DNA from: CAZGQY01 sp964528035
Lineage (GTDB): Bacteria > Pseudomonadota > Gammaproteobacteria > Methylococcales > UBA1147
Length of the DNA stretch: 17,074 nucleotides
Reading direction: 5' to 3'
Assembly (NCBI GenBank): GCA_964528035.1
Contig: CAZGQY010000085.1
Location: 1-17,074, forward strand
The translations under genes and the position numbers were made by a program. This document shows positions 7,247 through 15,549 of this stretch, one piece after another (the stretch's first letter is position 1; every line of letters begins with the position of its first letter). The notes beneath the pieces were generated by a model, which searched no databases, had not been told where the DNA came from, and saw nothing but the letters and a program-made list of their open reading frames with translations.

Positions 7247-7496
7247 CTAACCCATCTTTCGATATTATTATTCATAACCCATATAATTCAATCACTTAAA
7301 ATTTTATATGGCACTACAAATTGATGATAATATAATATATAAGCATATATTTCAGTAATTTATGGGGTATAATTATAAACAACATTAACTAAATTTTGCA
7401 AAAGAGATAATTTGTAGTGCCATAACAGCCATTAATAATATCGTATTTAATTGTTTTACAATAATATATTCCCACTGAAATCGAAAGATGGGCTAA
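7247..7496. mobile_element. MITE-like AT-rich element with nested inverted repeats
   Basis: The ends form terminal inverted repeats: CTAACCCATCTTTCGAT at 7247-7263 and ATCGAAAGATGGGCTAA at 7480-7496 match at 15 of 17 positions. Nested inside is a perfect 15-bp inverted repeat, ATGGCACTACAAATT at 7308-7322 and its complement at 7409-7423. A 10-bp pair is also present (GATATTATTA at 7261-7270 and its complement at 7433-7442). The motif TA(A/C/G)CCCAT(A/C) occurs in both ends and twice inside (near 7275 and, inverted, near 7361). A TA flanks each end (7248-7249 and 7494-7495), which suits the TA target duplication of IS630/mariner-type transposases. No transposase is encoded, so any movement would be in trans. 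The right end lies within the nadE stop codon. Between bamD and the element (7119-7246) I see no gene. Confidence 0.7.
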
Positions 7497-9109
7497 CGAC
7501 GAAACCCTGATGTCATCGGATAACGTCGATCGCGACCAAATGCCCGCTCAGTAATCCTGACACCGGGTGGAGCTTGCCTGCGCTTGTATTCGTTATTATC
7601 CACCAAACCCAGAACACGCCTGACATCGGATTCATCGTAACCCGATTCGACGATTTCTTCCATCGACCGGTCTTGTTCAACATACATTGCCAGAATTGCA
7701 TCCAATACCGGATAAGGCGGTAAAGAATCCTCATCAAGCTGATCCGGACGCAATTCTGCAGTTGGCGGTCTATCGATGACTCGCTGCGGTATCACCTGTG
7801 ATAGACTGTTTCGATATTCCGCCAGTGCATAGACAAGCATTTTCGGTACGTCCTTTAAGGGCGCAAAACCACCGGCCATATCTCCGTATAGCGTCGCGTA
7901 TCCCACGCTCATTTCACTTTTATTTCCAGTAGTCAGCAATAATCTACGAGTCTTATTGGAAATTGCCATCAAAATAACACCTCGACAGCGCGCTTGCAGA
8001 TTTTCCTCGGTAATATCTGGCTCAGTATCGAGAAAAACCTCCTCAAGCATTTGAGAAAATGCACTAAATGCCGGTTTGATCGGAATCGTGTGATACCTTA
8101 CCCCAAGTAACTCAGCCTCTTCAATGGCGTCCTCATTACTCATGGACGCAGTATATTGCGATGGCATCAATACCGCTTCTACATGCTGAGAACCCAAAGC
8201 ATCTACTGCCAAAGCCAAAGTTAGCGCGGAATCTATACCTCCGGACAACCCGAGAACCCCGCCCTGAAAACCATTCTTTTTGACGTAATCGCGAATGCCC
8301 AAAACCAGCGCTTTATAGTCGCTGGAAATAGCACTGTAAATTGGCGCGATTTCCGCTGGCATCGGAACAGCAACGTTGTTTAGGTCAAATTCCACAACGC
8401 CTACAGATTCTTCAAACTCCAATGCCCGATATACGACATTTCCCTGAGCGTCCATAACAAATGACGCTCCGTCAAATACCAATTCGTCCTGACCACCGAC
8501 TTGATTAACATACACAATGGGAATTCCGCAGGATTTAATCCGCTCTCTGAGCACCGCTTCACGTTGGAATATTTTGTTTGAGTGGAACGGAGACGCATTC
8601 AGGTTTAATACAATTTGCGCTCCAGCCTGTTGCGATTTTTCCACTATGCCTTGACGCCAAATATCCTCACACAAAGTCACACCAAGGCGGGTTCCGTTGA
8701 TTTCAAATATACCGGGCGCATCACCCGATTGAAAATATCGCTTTTCATCAAAAACGCCATAATTCGGGAGCACATTTTTTCGATAAATAAGAGAATTACG
8801 CCCATCGACAAGGACTGCAGCGCTATTGAACAGATTAATCCCTTGTTGCTCCGGATAACCCATCACAATAGCAATATTCGAAATATTTTGTGTTATTCGA
8901 CTAAGCGCCTGATCTATTCGACCAAGAAAATCAGGTCGTAGTAATAAATCTTCGGGTGGGTAACCACTCAAGGCCAACTCTGGAAAAACAGCGACATCCG
9001 CGTTTAGTTCATCGCGTGCTTGACAAGCTTTTTGAATAATCAGTTTTGCATTGCCATCGATGTCGCCAACCAATGGATTAAACTGAACTAGTGCAATACG
9101 CAGCTTCAC
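7493..9109 (-). CDS. nadE: Glutamine-dependent NAD+ synthetase
   Basis: Amidates nicotinic acid adenine dinucleotide to NAD+, with ammonia from glutamine and energy from ATP, the last step of NAD synthesis. The 538-residue protein joins an N-terminal nitrilase-fold glutaminase (about 1-260) to a C-terminal synthetase. The glutaminase triad is Glu44 in FPELALSGYPPEDLL, Lys111 in YRKNVLPNYGVFDE and Cys147 in LCEDIW. The synthetase has the ATP P-loop-like LSGGIDSALTLALA around 288-301 and TTGNKSEMSVGYATLYGDM further on. The start is GTG (9107-9109) with only a weak upstream ribosome site. The C-terminus GRDRRYPMTSGFRR is typical, and its TAG stop is built from the end of the adjacent inverted-repeat element. 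It follows sucCD on the same strand after a 177-bp gap. Confidence 0.97.
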   Translation of the reverse strand: MKLRIALVQFNPLVGDIDGNAKLIIQKACQARDELNADVAVFPELALSGYPPEDLLLRPDFLGRIDQALSRITQNISNIAIVMGYPEQQGINLFNSAAVLVDGRNSLIYRKNVLPNYGVFDEKRYFQSGDAPGIFEINGTRLGVTLCEDIWRQGIVEKSQQAGAQIVLNLNASPFHSNKIFQREAVLRERIKSCGIPIVYVNQVGGQDELVFDGASFVMDAQGNVVYRALEFEESVGVVEFDLNNVAVPMPAEIAPIYSAISSDYKALVLGIRDYVKKNGFQGGVLGLSGGIDSALTLALAVDALGSQHVEAVLMPSQYTASMSNEDAIEEAELLGVRYHTIPIKPAFSAFSQMLEEVFLDTEPDITEENLQARCRGVILMAISNKTRRLLLTTGNKSEMSVGYATLYGDMAGGFAPLKDVPKMLVYALAEYRNSLSQVIPQRVIDRPPTAELRPDQLDEDSLPPYPVLDAILAMYVEQDRSMEEIVESGYDESDVRRVLGLVDNNEYKRRQAPPGVRITERAFGRDRRYPMTSGFRR

Positions 9110-9158
9110 TCTACAATTCTTTAAAAAACGGCTATTCTGCGACTATTTGTCTGAGGCT

Positions 9159-9249
9159 ACAAGCCATTTATTATCGAAACTTCTGTATCAGAGGTATTAA
9201 TTAAATAGAGATGGGCATATTCACAGATCCAGAACGATCAATGGCTTGT
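9159..9249. repeat. Spaced perfect 10-bp inverted repeat between sucD and nadE
   Basis: ACAAGCCATT at 9159-9168 and its exact complement AATGGCTTGT at 9240-9249 are separated by 71 bp. The match extends imperfectly outward (AGG and CCT three to five bases beyond). It lies in the 177-bp gap where the nadE promoter should be, and downstream of sucD would be on its other side. It could form a stem bracketing an AT-rich loop, bind a regulator at two half-sites, or be the ends of a very small repeat element. There is no U-run, so it is not a standard terminator. Confidence 0.35.
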
Positions 9250-9286
9250 GTCCTGAAACCAAACCCACTGATTATGTACGATAATA

Positions 9287-10156
9287 TCAGGATAGACACT
9301 CCTGCATTCGACGTCCCATTTCAGTAGGCGATTTAACAATTTCAACACCGGCTGATTTCAGTGCCGAAAATTTATCTTCTGCCGTTCCTTTACCACCTGA
9401 AACGATCGCTCCTGCATGCCCCATGCGCTTTCCAGGGGGTGCCGTCACACCGGCTATATATCCTACAACCGGCTTAGACACTGAGCTTTTTATATATTCA
9501 GCCGCTTCTTCTTCCGCAGTACCGCCTATTTCTCCGACCATTATTATACCCCGAGTATCCGGGTCAGCCTCAAACTTTTCTAAAACATCGATAAATTCAA
9601 GACCATGTATGGGGTCGCCACCTATTCCCACACAAGTACTCTGCCCTAATCCCGCCGCAGTCGTCTGGTGTACTGCCTCATAGGTCAAAGTACCCGATCG
9701 GGATACAATTCCGATACCACCCGGTTGATGTATAAATCCTGGCATTATTCCGATTTTACATTCACCCGGCGTAATGACACCTGGACAGTTTGGACCAACA
9801 AGCACCACACCCTGATGCGCCAATGCTGCCTTTACACGCAACATATGCAAGACAGGAACACCTTCTGTAATACAAATGATAATTTTAATCCCGGCATCCG
9901 CTGCCTCCAATATGGCATCCGCCGCGTACGGTGGAGGCACGTAGATCACCGATGCATCGGCTGCAGTCGCTGCGACTGCATCATCAACAGTATTGAATAC
10001 AGGCAAATCCAGGTGAGTTGAACCACCTCGTCCCGGAGTAACGCCACCTACGATTTGAGTACCGTATTCCAAAGCCTGCTGCGAATGAAACGTACCTTGT
10101 TTACCAGTAAATCCCTGACAAATAACTTTGGTATCTTTGCTAATCAATATGCTCAT
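9287..10156 (-). CDS. sucD: Succinyl-CoA synthetase (ADP-forming) alpha subunit
   Basis: With SucC it interconverts succinyl-CoA and succinate with formation of ATP or GTP in the TCA cycle, in the cytosol. The length, 289 residues, equals that of E. coli SucD. The N-terminal Rossmann CoA-binding domain has GFTGKQGTFHS at 15-25 and GGVTPGRGG near 37-45. GPNCPGVITPGECKIG (121-136) and the phosphohistidine His247 in KRMGHAGAIVSGGKGTA are intact, so the phosphoryl-transfer residue is present. The gene lies 78 bp after sucC on the same strand, so they are presumably co-transcribed. Its Shine-Dalgarno is poor. The alpha-beta gene order is the usual one. Confidence 0.98.
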   Translation of the reverse strand: MSILISKDTKVICQGFTGKQGTFHSQQALEYGTQIVGGVTPGRGGSTHLDLPVFNTVDDAVAATAADASVIYVPPPYAADAILEAADAGIKIIICITEGVPVLHMLRVKAALAHQGVVLVGPNCPGVITPGECKIGIMPGFIHQPGGIGIVSRSGTLTYEAVHQTTAAGLGQSTCVGIGGDPIHGLEFIDVLEKFEADPDTRGIIMVGEIGGTAEEEAAEYIKSSVSKPVVGYIAGVTAPPGKRMGHAGAIVSGGKGTAEDKFSALKSAGVEIVKSPTEMGRRMQECLS

Positions 10157-10234
10157 GCTATTTACACGCTCACGGTCAAAATTAGGAGTGACAAAACTGC
10201 GATATGGATGTCTTTCAATAAACGAAATCTAACA

Positions 10235-11395
10235 CTATGCGATTGCGGCAACTGCTTTGAGGGCTGCCTCCTCAAGATTTTCAGCAGCAATTATATCCAA
10301 CCCTGCGTTGCGAAGCAGTGAACGACCTTCTTCTGCGTTTGTACCCTCCAGTCGCACAACCACAGGCACAGCAACCCCCACATCTTTGATTGCGTCCATA
10401 ATGCCCTGTGCGATCACGTCGCAGCGAACTATGCCACCGAAAATATTGACCAACACCGCTTTTACTTCTTTGTCCGACAAAATCAACTTAAATGCTTCTG
10501 CAACTTTTCGAGCATCGGTTCCACCGCCTACATCAAGAAAATTGGCCGGCTTACCACCTTTCAGCTTCACCAGATCCATTGTCGCCATCGCCAGACCCGC
10601 ACCATTAACCATACAGCCAATATTTCCTTCCAGCGTGATATAGTTCAGATCAAATTGTCGGGCCAGAGTTTCTTTTTCATCTTCCTGGGTAGGATCTCTC
10701 ATTTCAGAAATTTCAAAATGAGAGTACAGAGCGTTATCATCAAAATTTATCTTGGAATCCAAGGCGAGTAATTCGCCTTCTCCGGTGACTACCAAAGGAT
10801 TTATTTCAATCTGACTGGCATCTTTATCCAGGAATAAGCGATAAACATTTTGCATTATTGCTGCCAGCTGAGAAATTTGCTTACCTTCCAATTCCATAGC
10901 AAAGGCGACCTCTCTGCATTGGTAGGGCTGCAGTCCAGCCGCAGGATTCACTGCTACTGTCAATATCTTTTCCGGTGTCTTATCAGCAACTTCCTCAATA
11001 TCCATCCCGCCCGCTGCAGACGCCATAAATAATACGCGCTCACTGGCACGATCCACTAGCGCACTTAAATACAATTCTCGCGCAATTGAGTTCACTTGTT
11101 CGACCAAAACGATATCGATCGGCAATCCTTCAGCGGATGTTTGCTTGGTGACCAATCTTTTACCAAACATTCCGGCTGCCGCAAAGCCAACATCCTCTAT
11201 AGTATGCACAACTTTTACGCCACCAACTTTGCCTCGGCCCCCTGCATGAACCTGAGCTTTAACAACCCAGGACGTACCACCCAAAGTTTTAGCAATTTTC
11301 ATTGCCTCATCAGCAGTACGCGCCGAAACACCCGTAGGTATAGGTATGCCATAATCAGCAAATAAATGCTTGGATTGAAATTCATGAAGATTCAT
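10235..11395 (-). CDS. sucC: Succinyl-CoA synthetase (ADP-forming) beta subunit
   Basis: Nucleotide-binding and succinate-binding subunit of succinyl-CoA synthetase, partner of SucD. At 386 residues it is close to the 388 of E. coli SucC. The ATP-grasp domain occupies about 1-235, starting MNLHEFQSKHLFADYGIP, with the nucleotide loop AGGRGKVGGVK near 51-61 and INPLVVT and LALDSKINFDDNA at its end. The C-terminal ligase domain has MVNGAGLAMATMDLVKL, FLDVGGGTDARKV and NIFGGIVRCDVIAQGI. The ATG is well placed, with GAGGAA about 7 bp upstream. A possible sigma-70 promoter lies about 80-105 bp further up. It is not linked to sucAB or sdh in this window. It is instead followed by sucD and then nadE. 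Confidence 0.98.
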   Translation of the reverse strand: MNLHEFQSKHLFADYGIPIPTGVSARTADEAMKIAKTLGGTSWVVKAQVHAGGRGKVGGVKVVHTIEDVGFAAAGMFGKRLVTKQTSAEGLPIDIVLVEQVNSIARELYLSALVDRASERVLFMASAAGGMDIEEVADKTPEKILTVAVNPAAGLQPYQCREVAFAMELEGKQISQLAAIMQNVYRLFLDKDASQIEINPLVVTGEGELLALDSKINFDDNALYSHFEISEMRDPTQEDEKETLARQFDLNYITLEGNIGCMVNGAGLAMATMDLVKLKGGKPANFLDVGGGTDARKVAEAFKLILSDKEVKAVLVNIFGGIVRCDVIAQGIMDAIKDVGVAVPVVVRLEGTNAEEGRSLLRNAGLDIIAAENLEEAALKAVAAIA

Positions 11396-11473
11396 AGTAT
11401 TCCTCGATTACGCTTTCCGCTCCGCTAAAAAATCGCCCCAACACCAACCAGGAGTATTACTACCATTACACTA

Positions 11474-11501
11474 ACCATAAACCACTGAGTCTAAACAGCA
11501 A
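11474..11501 (-). promoter_or_regulatory. Candidate sigma-70 promoter for sucCD
   Basis: Read on the minus strand, TTGCTG (11496-11501) and TATGGT (11474-11479) are 16 bp apart and lie about 80 bp upstream of the sucC ATG. Each hexamer keeps four consensus positions, including TTG and the TA of the -10. The call is by pattern only. The surrounding spacer between sucC and the FKBP gene (11396-11630) shows no gene and no clear terminator for the FKBP gene. Confidence 0.3.
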
Positions 11502-11630
11502 GTTATCCCATTTAAAAAGCACCAAAAATCAGAACAACCATTATTTGATAGCAGGTTTAGGCTCTTTTCCCGATTAGATTCGTTAGTAATTCTCCACTAC
11601 CCGCTGATCATTCTGGACGCCGACCATCAT

Positions 11631-12089
11631 CTAATGCACCGACAACAGGTCCACATCAAATATCAATACTTCGTTTGGCCCTATCGCTCCCCCAGCACCT
11701 CGCTCACCATAGGCCAGGCTGGACGGAATAAAAAAGCGGTAGCTTGCACCTTCTTTCATCAATTGCAAGCCTTCCGTCCATCCAGGAATGACACCATTCA
11801 AAGGAAATGCGATACCCGACGCGCTATCAAATTCCTTACCACTGATCGTGGTACCCCTGTAATTCACGGTCACCCGATCCGTTGCATTCGGTGATTTTCC
11901 AGTTCCATATTTCAGTGCTTTATACTGTAAGCCACTTGCGGTTACCTGGACTCCATCTTTACCGGCGTTCTCAGCCAGATATTTTACTCCGGCCTTTTTA
12001 TTATCTTCAGCATTTCCAGCAATAGCTGGAGACAAAACCATCAAAAAACACAGTAAAAACCTCAATCCCAATTGAAATATACCCTTCAT
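11631..12089 (-). CDS. Secreted FKBP-type peptidyl-prolyl cis-trans isomerase
   Basis: Catalyses isomerisation of X-Pro peptide bonds, probably in the periplasm. The 152-residue precursor starts with a signal peptide (MKGIFQLGLRFLLCFLMVLSPAIAG, cut after about residue 24-25). A short linker of the FklB/Mip type (NKKAGVKYLAENAGKDGV) leads to the FKBP domain from GLQYKALKYGTGKSP to the end. Domain hallmarks are VTVNYRGTTISGKEFDS, PGWTEGLQLMKEGASYRFFIPSSLAYGERG and PNEVLIFDVDLL. The dimerisation helix domain found in full FkpA or Mip is almost absent, so this is a minimal secreted form. GGAG lies about 10 bp upstream of the ATG. It follows ppiC by 47 bp on the same strand, so a two-gene folding operon is likely. 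Confidence 0.93.
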   Translation of the reverse strand: MKGIFQLGLRFLLCFLMVLSPAIAGNAEDNKKAGVKYLAENAGKDGVQVTASGLQYKALKYGTGKSPNATDRVTVNYRGTTISGKEFDSASGIAFPLNGVIPGWTEGLQLMKEGASYRFFIPSSLAYGERGAGGAIGPNEVLIFDVDLLSVH

Positions 12090-12136
12090 TATTTAACGCT
12101 CCATACTAAATATTTAAATCTCAGTGATTTCTAAAA

Positions 12137-12418
12137 TCAATCACTACGTTCGGTAATTTCAATCAAATGATACCCAAATTGCGTTTTTATCGGGCCATGC
12201 ACTGCGCCAAGCGCTTCACCAAAAACAACTTCATCAAACTCCTTAACCATTTGCCCCGGCCCAAACTCTCCCAGAGCACCGCCACTTCGGCCAGACGGGC
12301 ATTTGGAATGCTGTTTCGCCATTTCGGCGAAATCCGTACCTGTTTCTATTTGTTTTTTCAAATCTTCACATTCACTCTCAGATTCAACCAAGATATGACG
12401 AGCACTGGCTGTAGCCAT
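12137..12418 (-). CDS. ppiC: Parvulin-type peptidyl-prolyl cis-trans isomerase
   Basis: A small cytosolic parvulin of 93 residues, the same size as E. coli PpiC and consisting of a single rotamase domain. Characteristic blocks are ARHILVESE at 6-14, DFAEMAKQHSKCPSGRSGGALGEF with the CPSG and GG-LGEF turns, GQMVKEFDEVVF and the C-terminal QFGYHLIEI, which includes the conserved active-site histidine. There is no signal peptide. The start has a strong Shine-Dalgarno (AAGGGGGATT) directly upstream. The gene is divergent from prc and probably leads the FKBP gene, so it may be the first cistron of the pair. Confidence 0.96.
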   Translation of the reverse strand: MATASARHILVESESECEDLKKQIETGTDFAEMAKQHSKCPSGRSGGALGEFGPGQMVKEFDEVVFGEALGAVHGPIKTQFGYHLIEITERSD

Positions 12419-12937
12419 TTAATCCCCCTTAATTCACCAAAAATAGTATCGATCAACTTTAACTTTCAATTTTTCACCAAAAGATAAAAGAGTGACTATA
12501 GTAATCATAAATAGCTATAAATCAATTTACATAAAAGATTCGTATTTTAGGATCGTTAAAAGAACCCGTTACTTTGATCCATCTCGACCTCACACTGAAG
12601 ATTAATTCACTACATACGCAATAAAGCTAGCAGATATGCAAAATATTGCACAATCAAGAAAAACTCTTTCCGTAAAAGGCTACTTAATTTGTGGAAATAA
12701 CGAGGGTTTTTGTTAGTTTGCAGTCGATATTAGAAGCATGGCCCAACAATAAACAAAATGCTAACCCTGCAATTATTTTTTGACAGATTCGCTAACTCAA
12801 TTAATTCTCCAACGATATTAACCCTATATTATATCCATGGATTTTTATATACTAATCTGTTAGATAAAACCATATCATGGGAATCAAATATTTACTGATG
12901 AATTCGCTACAAGGCATAAGCTAAGGATTTAAGCCCG
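12419..12937. other. 519-bp divergent intergenic region between ppiC and prc
   Basis: An AT-rich spacer with no credible coding frame. The left part probably holds the ppiC promoter. On the plus strand a perfect TTGACA at 12780-12785 stands upstream of prc, but the sequence 15-18 bp later (TTAATTCT) is a poor -10. AT-rich blocks such as CCTATATTATATCC near 12823-12836 could serve other promoters. AAGGA at 12924-12928, about 10 bp before the prc ATG, is its probable ribosome site. If the TTGACA is used, the prc leader is more than 100 nt. I see no riboswitch or small RNA that I could name. Confidence 0.4.
12498..12525 (-). promoter_or_regulatory. Candidate sigma-70 promoter for ppiC-FKBP
   Basis: On the minus strand TTGATT (12520-12525) is followed after 16 bp by TACTAT (12498-12503), about 80 bp upstream of the ppiC start. 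Each hexamer matches four of six consensus positions. This is an inference from pattern only. Confidence 0.3.
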
Positions 12938-15031
12938 ATGAAATTAAATTATTTCGCAGTACTTCTACTCATATGTGGATTAACACTTTCCACCACTCAG
13001 GCTTTCGCAACCACGGAAGCAAAGGCTGGACAGCCTCTTGTGCCCAATGTGGAATACACCGAAACTTCTTCCGAGATTCTCGATTTTCTGCGTCGTGGAC
13101 ACTACCAGAATGTTGAAATCAATGACGCATTGTCGTCAAAAATGCTGGATCGCTATATTGAGGGACTGGACAAGTCTCGCATCTATTTTACCCAGGAGGA
13201 TATACGGGAATTTGAGAAAAACCGTTACCGGTTGGATAACGATTTAAATGAAGGAAACCTATCAACAGCCTACACAATATTCAATCGCTATACGCAACGA
13301 ATGACAGAGCGAATTAGGTTCATGATGGGCCATTTGGATAATGGACTGGATTCACTGGATTTTGACAAACTGGAATCGTTGGAAATCGACCGTGAAGACG
13401 CACCCTGGGCAAGCAACACTGCGGAATTGGATAGTCTCTGGCGCAAACGACTTAAGAATGCGGTATTACTACTAAAACTTTCAAAGAAATCTAACGAAGA
13501 AATAATCAGCAAATTACGGTCTCGATACCGGGGTCAATTAAACCGCGCCGGACAATTCAAATCCAGTGATGTATTCCAAATATACATGAATGCATTTACC
13601 GCACTATACGACCCTCACACTCAATACTTCAGCCCGAGAACATCAGAAAACTTTAATATCAACATGAAGTTATCTCTAGAGGGTATCGGTGCGGTTTTAC
13701 AAAGTGAAGATGAATATACTAAAGTGCTTCGACTGGTTCCAGCTGGCCCGGCTGATAACGCCGGCCAATTAAAACCAACTAATCGAATCGTTGGTGTGGG
13801 ACAGGGAGCCGATGGTGATATTATTGATGTCATAGGCTGGCGCCTGGACGATGTTGTTGATCGTATCCGAGGCCCGAAAGGATCTATTGTACGTTTGGAA
13901 ATTATTCCGGGCGACGACAAAGCCGATGGTATCGCAAGAACAATCAGCATCGTCCGGGATACTGTCAAACTGGAAGAACAATCGGCCAAGAAAGAAATCC
14001 TCCAGATCAAGAATGACGACAAAACGGTTAAAATAGGAGTCATCGATATACCTGCCTTCTATTCTGATTACCGAGCCCAACAAGCGGGAGACCCCGAATA
14101 CAAGAGCACTACCCGCGACGTTCTTAACCTTCTTTACGACCTGAATCGGGAAAAAATTGATGGACTGATCATCGATCTTCGCAACAATGGTGGAGGTTCG
14201 CTTCAGGAGGCAATTTCTCTAACAGGCCTGTTCATACGTACCGGTCCAGCGGTGCAAATTCGCAGCGCAGAAGGCGCAATCCAGGTTCTTGGCGACCGCG
14301 ACCCAACATTCGTTTACACAGGACCACTGGCAGTAATTGTTAATCGTTTGAGTGCGTCTGCATCTGAAATTTTCGCGGGTGCCATTCAAGACTACCAACG
14401 CGGCATGGTAATCGGTAGCCAGACTTTCGGTAAGGGAACTGTTCAGTCTTTACAGCCATTGGGCTCGGGCCAGCTGAAGTTAACGCAATCGAAATTTTAT
14501 CGTATTTCCGGTGCCAGTACTCAACATAGAGGTGTAATTCCCGATATCCTGTACCCTAGCGCATTTGATGCCGCAGACATTGGTGAAAGCGCACTTCCTA
14601 ATGCACTCGCATGGGACACGATTCCAACTGTAAATTTTCCAAAGTACAGCAATATTAACGATTATTTAATCGAACTAAGACAACGCCACGAAAAAAGAGC
14701 GCTGACTACACCCGATTTTACTTATCTTTTGGAGAAACGAAAATTACAAGATTCCGTAAAACTAAAGACAAAAGTTTCACTCAACGAAAAAGTACGTCGC
14801 CTGGAACGTAGCCAGGCTGACAGCGCTCAGCTCAATATGGAAAATAAACTACGCCTCGCAAAAGGCAAAGAACCTCTCAGGGAATTATCTGATCTCGAAA
14901 AAGAATCTGCTGATGACAGCCGCAACAAAATCGACCAGGAGGATCCATTACTCATAGAGAGCGCCCAGATTCTGCTCGATTACATTTCGATAAGCGCACC
15001 AACAGTAGCAAGTAGCAAGCCCGGACAATAG
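12938..15031 (+). CDS. prc: Tail-specific carboxy-terminal protease Prc/Tsp
   Basis: Periplasmic serine protease (family S41) that degrades proteins with apolar C-termini and processes cell-wall enzymes and lipoproteins; in E. coli it cuts FtsI and degrades MepS with the NlpI adaptor. The 697-residue precursor has a signal peptide (apolar core about 5-20, ending QAFA near 24), a long helical N-terminal domain, a PDZ domain (about 240-340, with SLEGIGAVLQ and RGPKGSIVRLEI) and the S41 core. The catalytic dyad is Ser474 in NRLSASASEIFAG and Lys499 in TFGKGTVQ, 25 residues apart as in E. coli Prc (S452/K477). DLRNNGGGSLQEA at about 413-425 is the substrate-binding block. The C-terminal Prc extension with a charged helix (about 600-665) is present. 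It is monocistronic, and a foldback repeat begins 11 bp after its stop. Confidence 0.97.
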   Translation: MKLNYFAVLLLICGLTLSTTQAFATTEAKAGQPLVPNVEYTETSSEILDFLRRGHYQNVEINDALSSKMLDRYIEGLDKSRIYFTQEDIREFEKNRYRLDNDLNEGNLSTAYTIFNRYTQRMTERIRFMMGHLDNGLDSLDFDKLESLEIDREDAPWASNTAELDSLWRKRLKNAVLLLKLSKKSNEEIISKLRSRYRGQLNRAGQFKSSDVFQIYMNAFTALYDPHTQYFSPRTSENFNINMKLSLEGIGAVLQSEDEYTKVLRLVPAGPADNAGQLKPTNRIVGVGQGADGDIIDVIGWRLDDVVDRIRGPKGSIVRLEIIPGDDKADGIARTISIVRDTVKLEEQSAKKEILQIKNDDKTVKIGVIDIPAFYSDYRAQQAGDPEYKSTTRDVLNLLYDLNREKIDGLIIDLRNNGGGSLQEAISLTGLFIRTGPAVQIRSAEGAIQVLGDRDPTFVYTGPLAVIVNRLSASASEIFAGAIQDYQRGMVIGSQTFGKGTVQSLQPLGSGQLKLTQSKFYRISGASTQHRGVIPDILYPSAFDAADIGESALPNALAWDTIPTVNFPKYSNINDYLIELRQRHEKRALTTPDFTYLLEKRKLQDSVKLKTKVSLNEKVRRLERSQADSAQLNMENKLRLAKGKEPLRELSDLEKESADDSRNKIDQEDPLLIESAQILLDYISISAPTVASSKPGQ

Positions 15032-15041
15032 AATGTTATGT

Positions 15042-15206
15042 TAAGGAGCGAGGATTCAATAATATACGAATCCTGACTTGTCTTATTGTCCGTCTTCTGC
15101 GTTGTAGCAACAGTTGCGTAGCCCGGCTATGCGCCTGTTGCTACGCCTTGAAGACAAACAATAATCCTGCGTCAATCTTTCCCATATTATTAAAACCTCG
15201 CTCCTA
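15042..15206. repeat. Foldback (MITE/REP-like) dispersed repeat, complete copy
   Basis: A ~165-bp imperfect palindrome. The ends are AGGAGCGAGG (15044-15053) and CCTCGCTCCT (15195-15204). Moving inward, AATAATAT pairs with ATATTATT (15184-15191), TTATTGTCCGTCTTC (15083-15097) pairs at 13 of 15 positions with 15150-15164, GTAGCAACAG (15104-15113) pairs perfectly with 15135-15144, and GCGTAGCC (15116-15123) pairs with GGCTATGC at the tip. A separate small hairpin, GGATTC/GAATCC (15052-15057 and 15068-15073), lies in the left arm. Its position just after prc means the transcript would fold into a long stem, which could end transcription or protect the mRNA end. It encodes nothing. The following 15207-15348 holds only short motif repeats of the form GCTACCAAC and no gene. 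Confidence 0.8.
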
Positions 15207-15348
15207 AAGGGTGTCACTCTTCCTGAAGAATTTTGGGACATCCTAATCAACATAGTCAACTTGCCAACACGATAAGCATTGTGTCACGAGCACTCAGCTC
15301 TCTATGGCGGGCTACCAACTAATTCTAAATTAGGTGGTTACCAACTAT

Positions 15349-15549
15349 TCAATTTAGCTTTGATTCCAGCTGATACAATTTCGCCAGGCAGGCTACCAAC
15401 AGTATTCCCATTCCGGCCAGAAACAGCGTCATGGTTTCAAAGCCCATTAGATAATAGCTACCTGTTATCCTGGTGATACCTGCTGCCCCACATAACAAAA
15501 TACCAAATATGGTAGCCATATTTGCAATCGGTCCAAATTTCTCTAGCAT
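15349..15549 (-). CDS. Small two-helix membrane protein of unknown function
   Basis: A 66-residue protein that I do not recognise. It has two apolar segments: about residues 10-27 (NMATIFGILLCGAAGITRI) and about 36-56 (FETMTLFLAGMGILLVACLA), joined by TGSYYLMG. The charged tail AKLYQLESKLN would lie on the same side as the N-terminus MLEKFG. The case for a real gene is a strong GGAGG nine bases upstream of the ATG and the clean hydrophobic pattern. Nothing next to it is in the same operon: the glycosyltransferase start lies far upstream on the same strand and its stop is 307 bp away. It sits between two copies of the foldback repeat. Confidence 0.7.
   Translation of the reverse strand: MLEKFGPIANMATIFGILLCGAAGITRITGSYYLMGFETMTLFLAGMGILLVACLAKLYQLESKLN

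Noticed and set aside
9423..10021. Plus-strand frames opposite sucD
   Set aside because: They are antisense shadows of a highly conserved gene without their own start signals.
13621..14083. Long open frames antisense to prc
   Set aside because: They are low-complexity, Ser/Ile-rich shadow frames opposite a strongly supported protease gene, with no ribosome site or recognisable domain.
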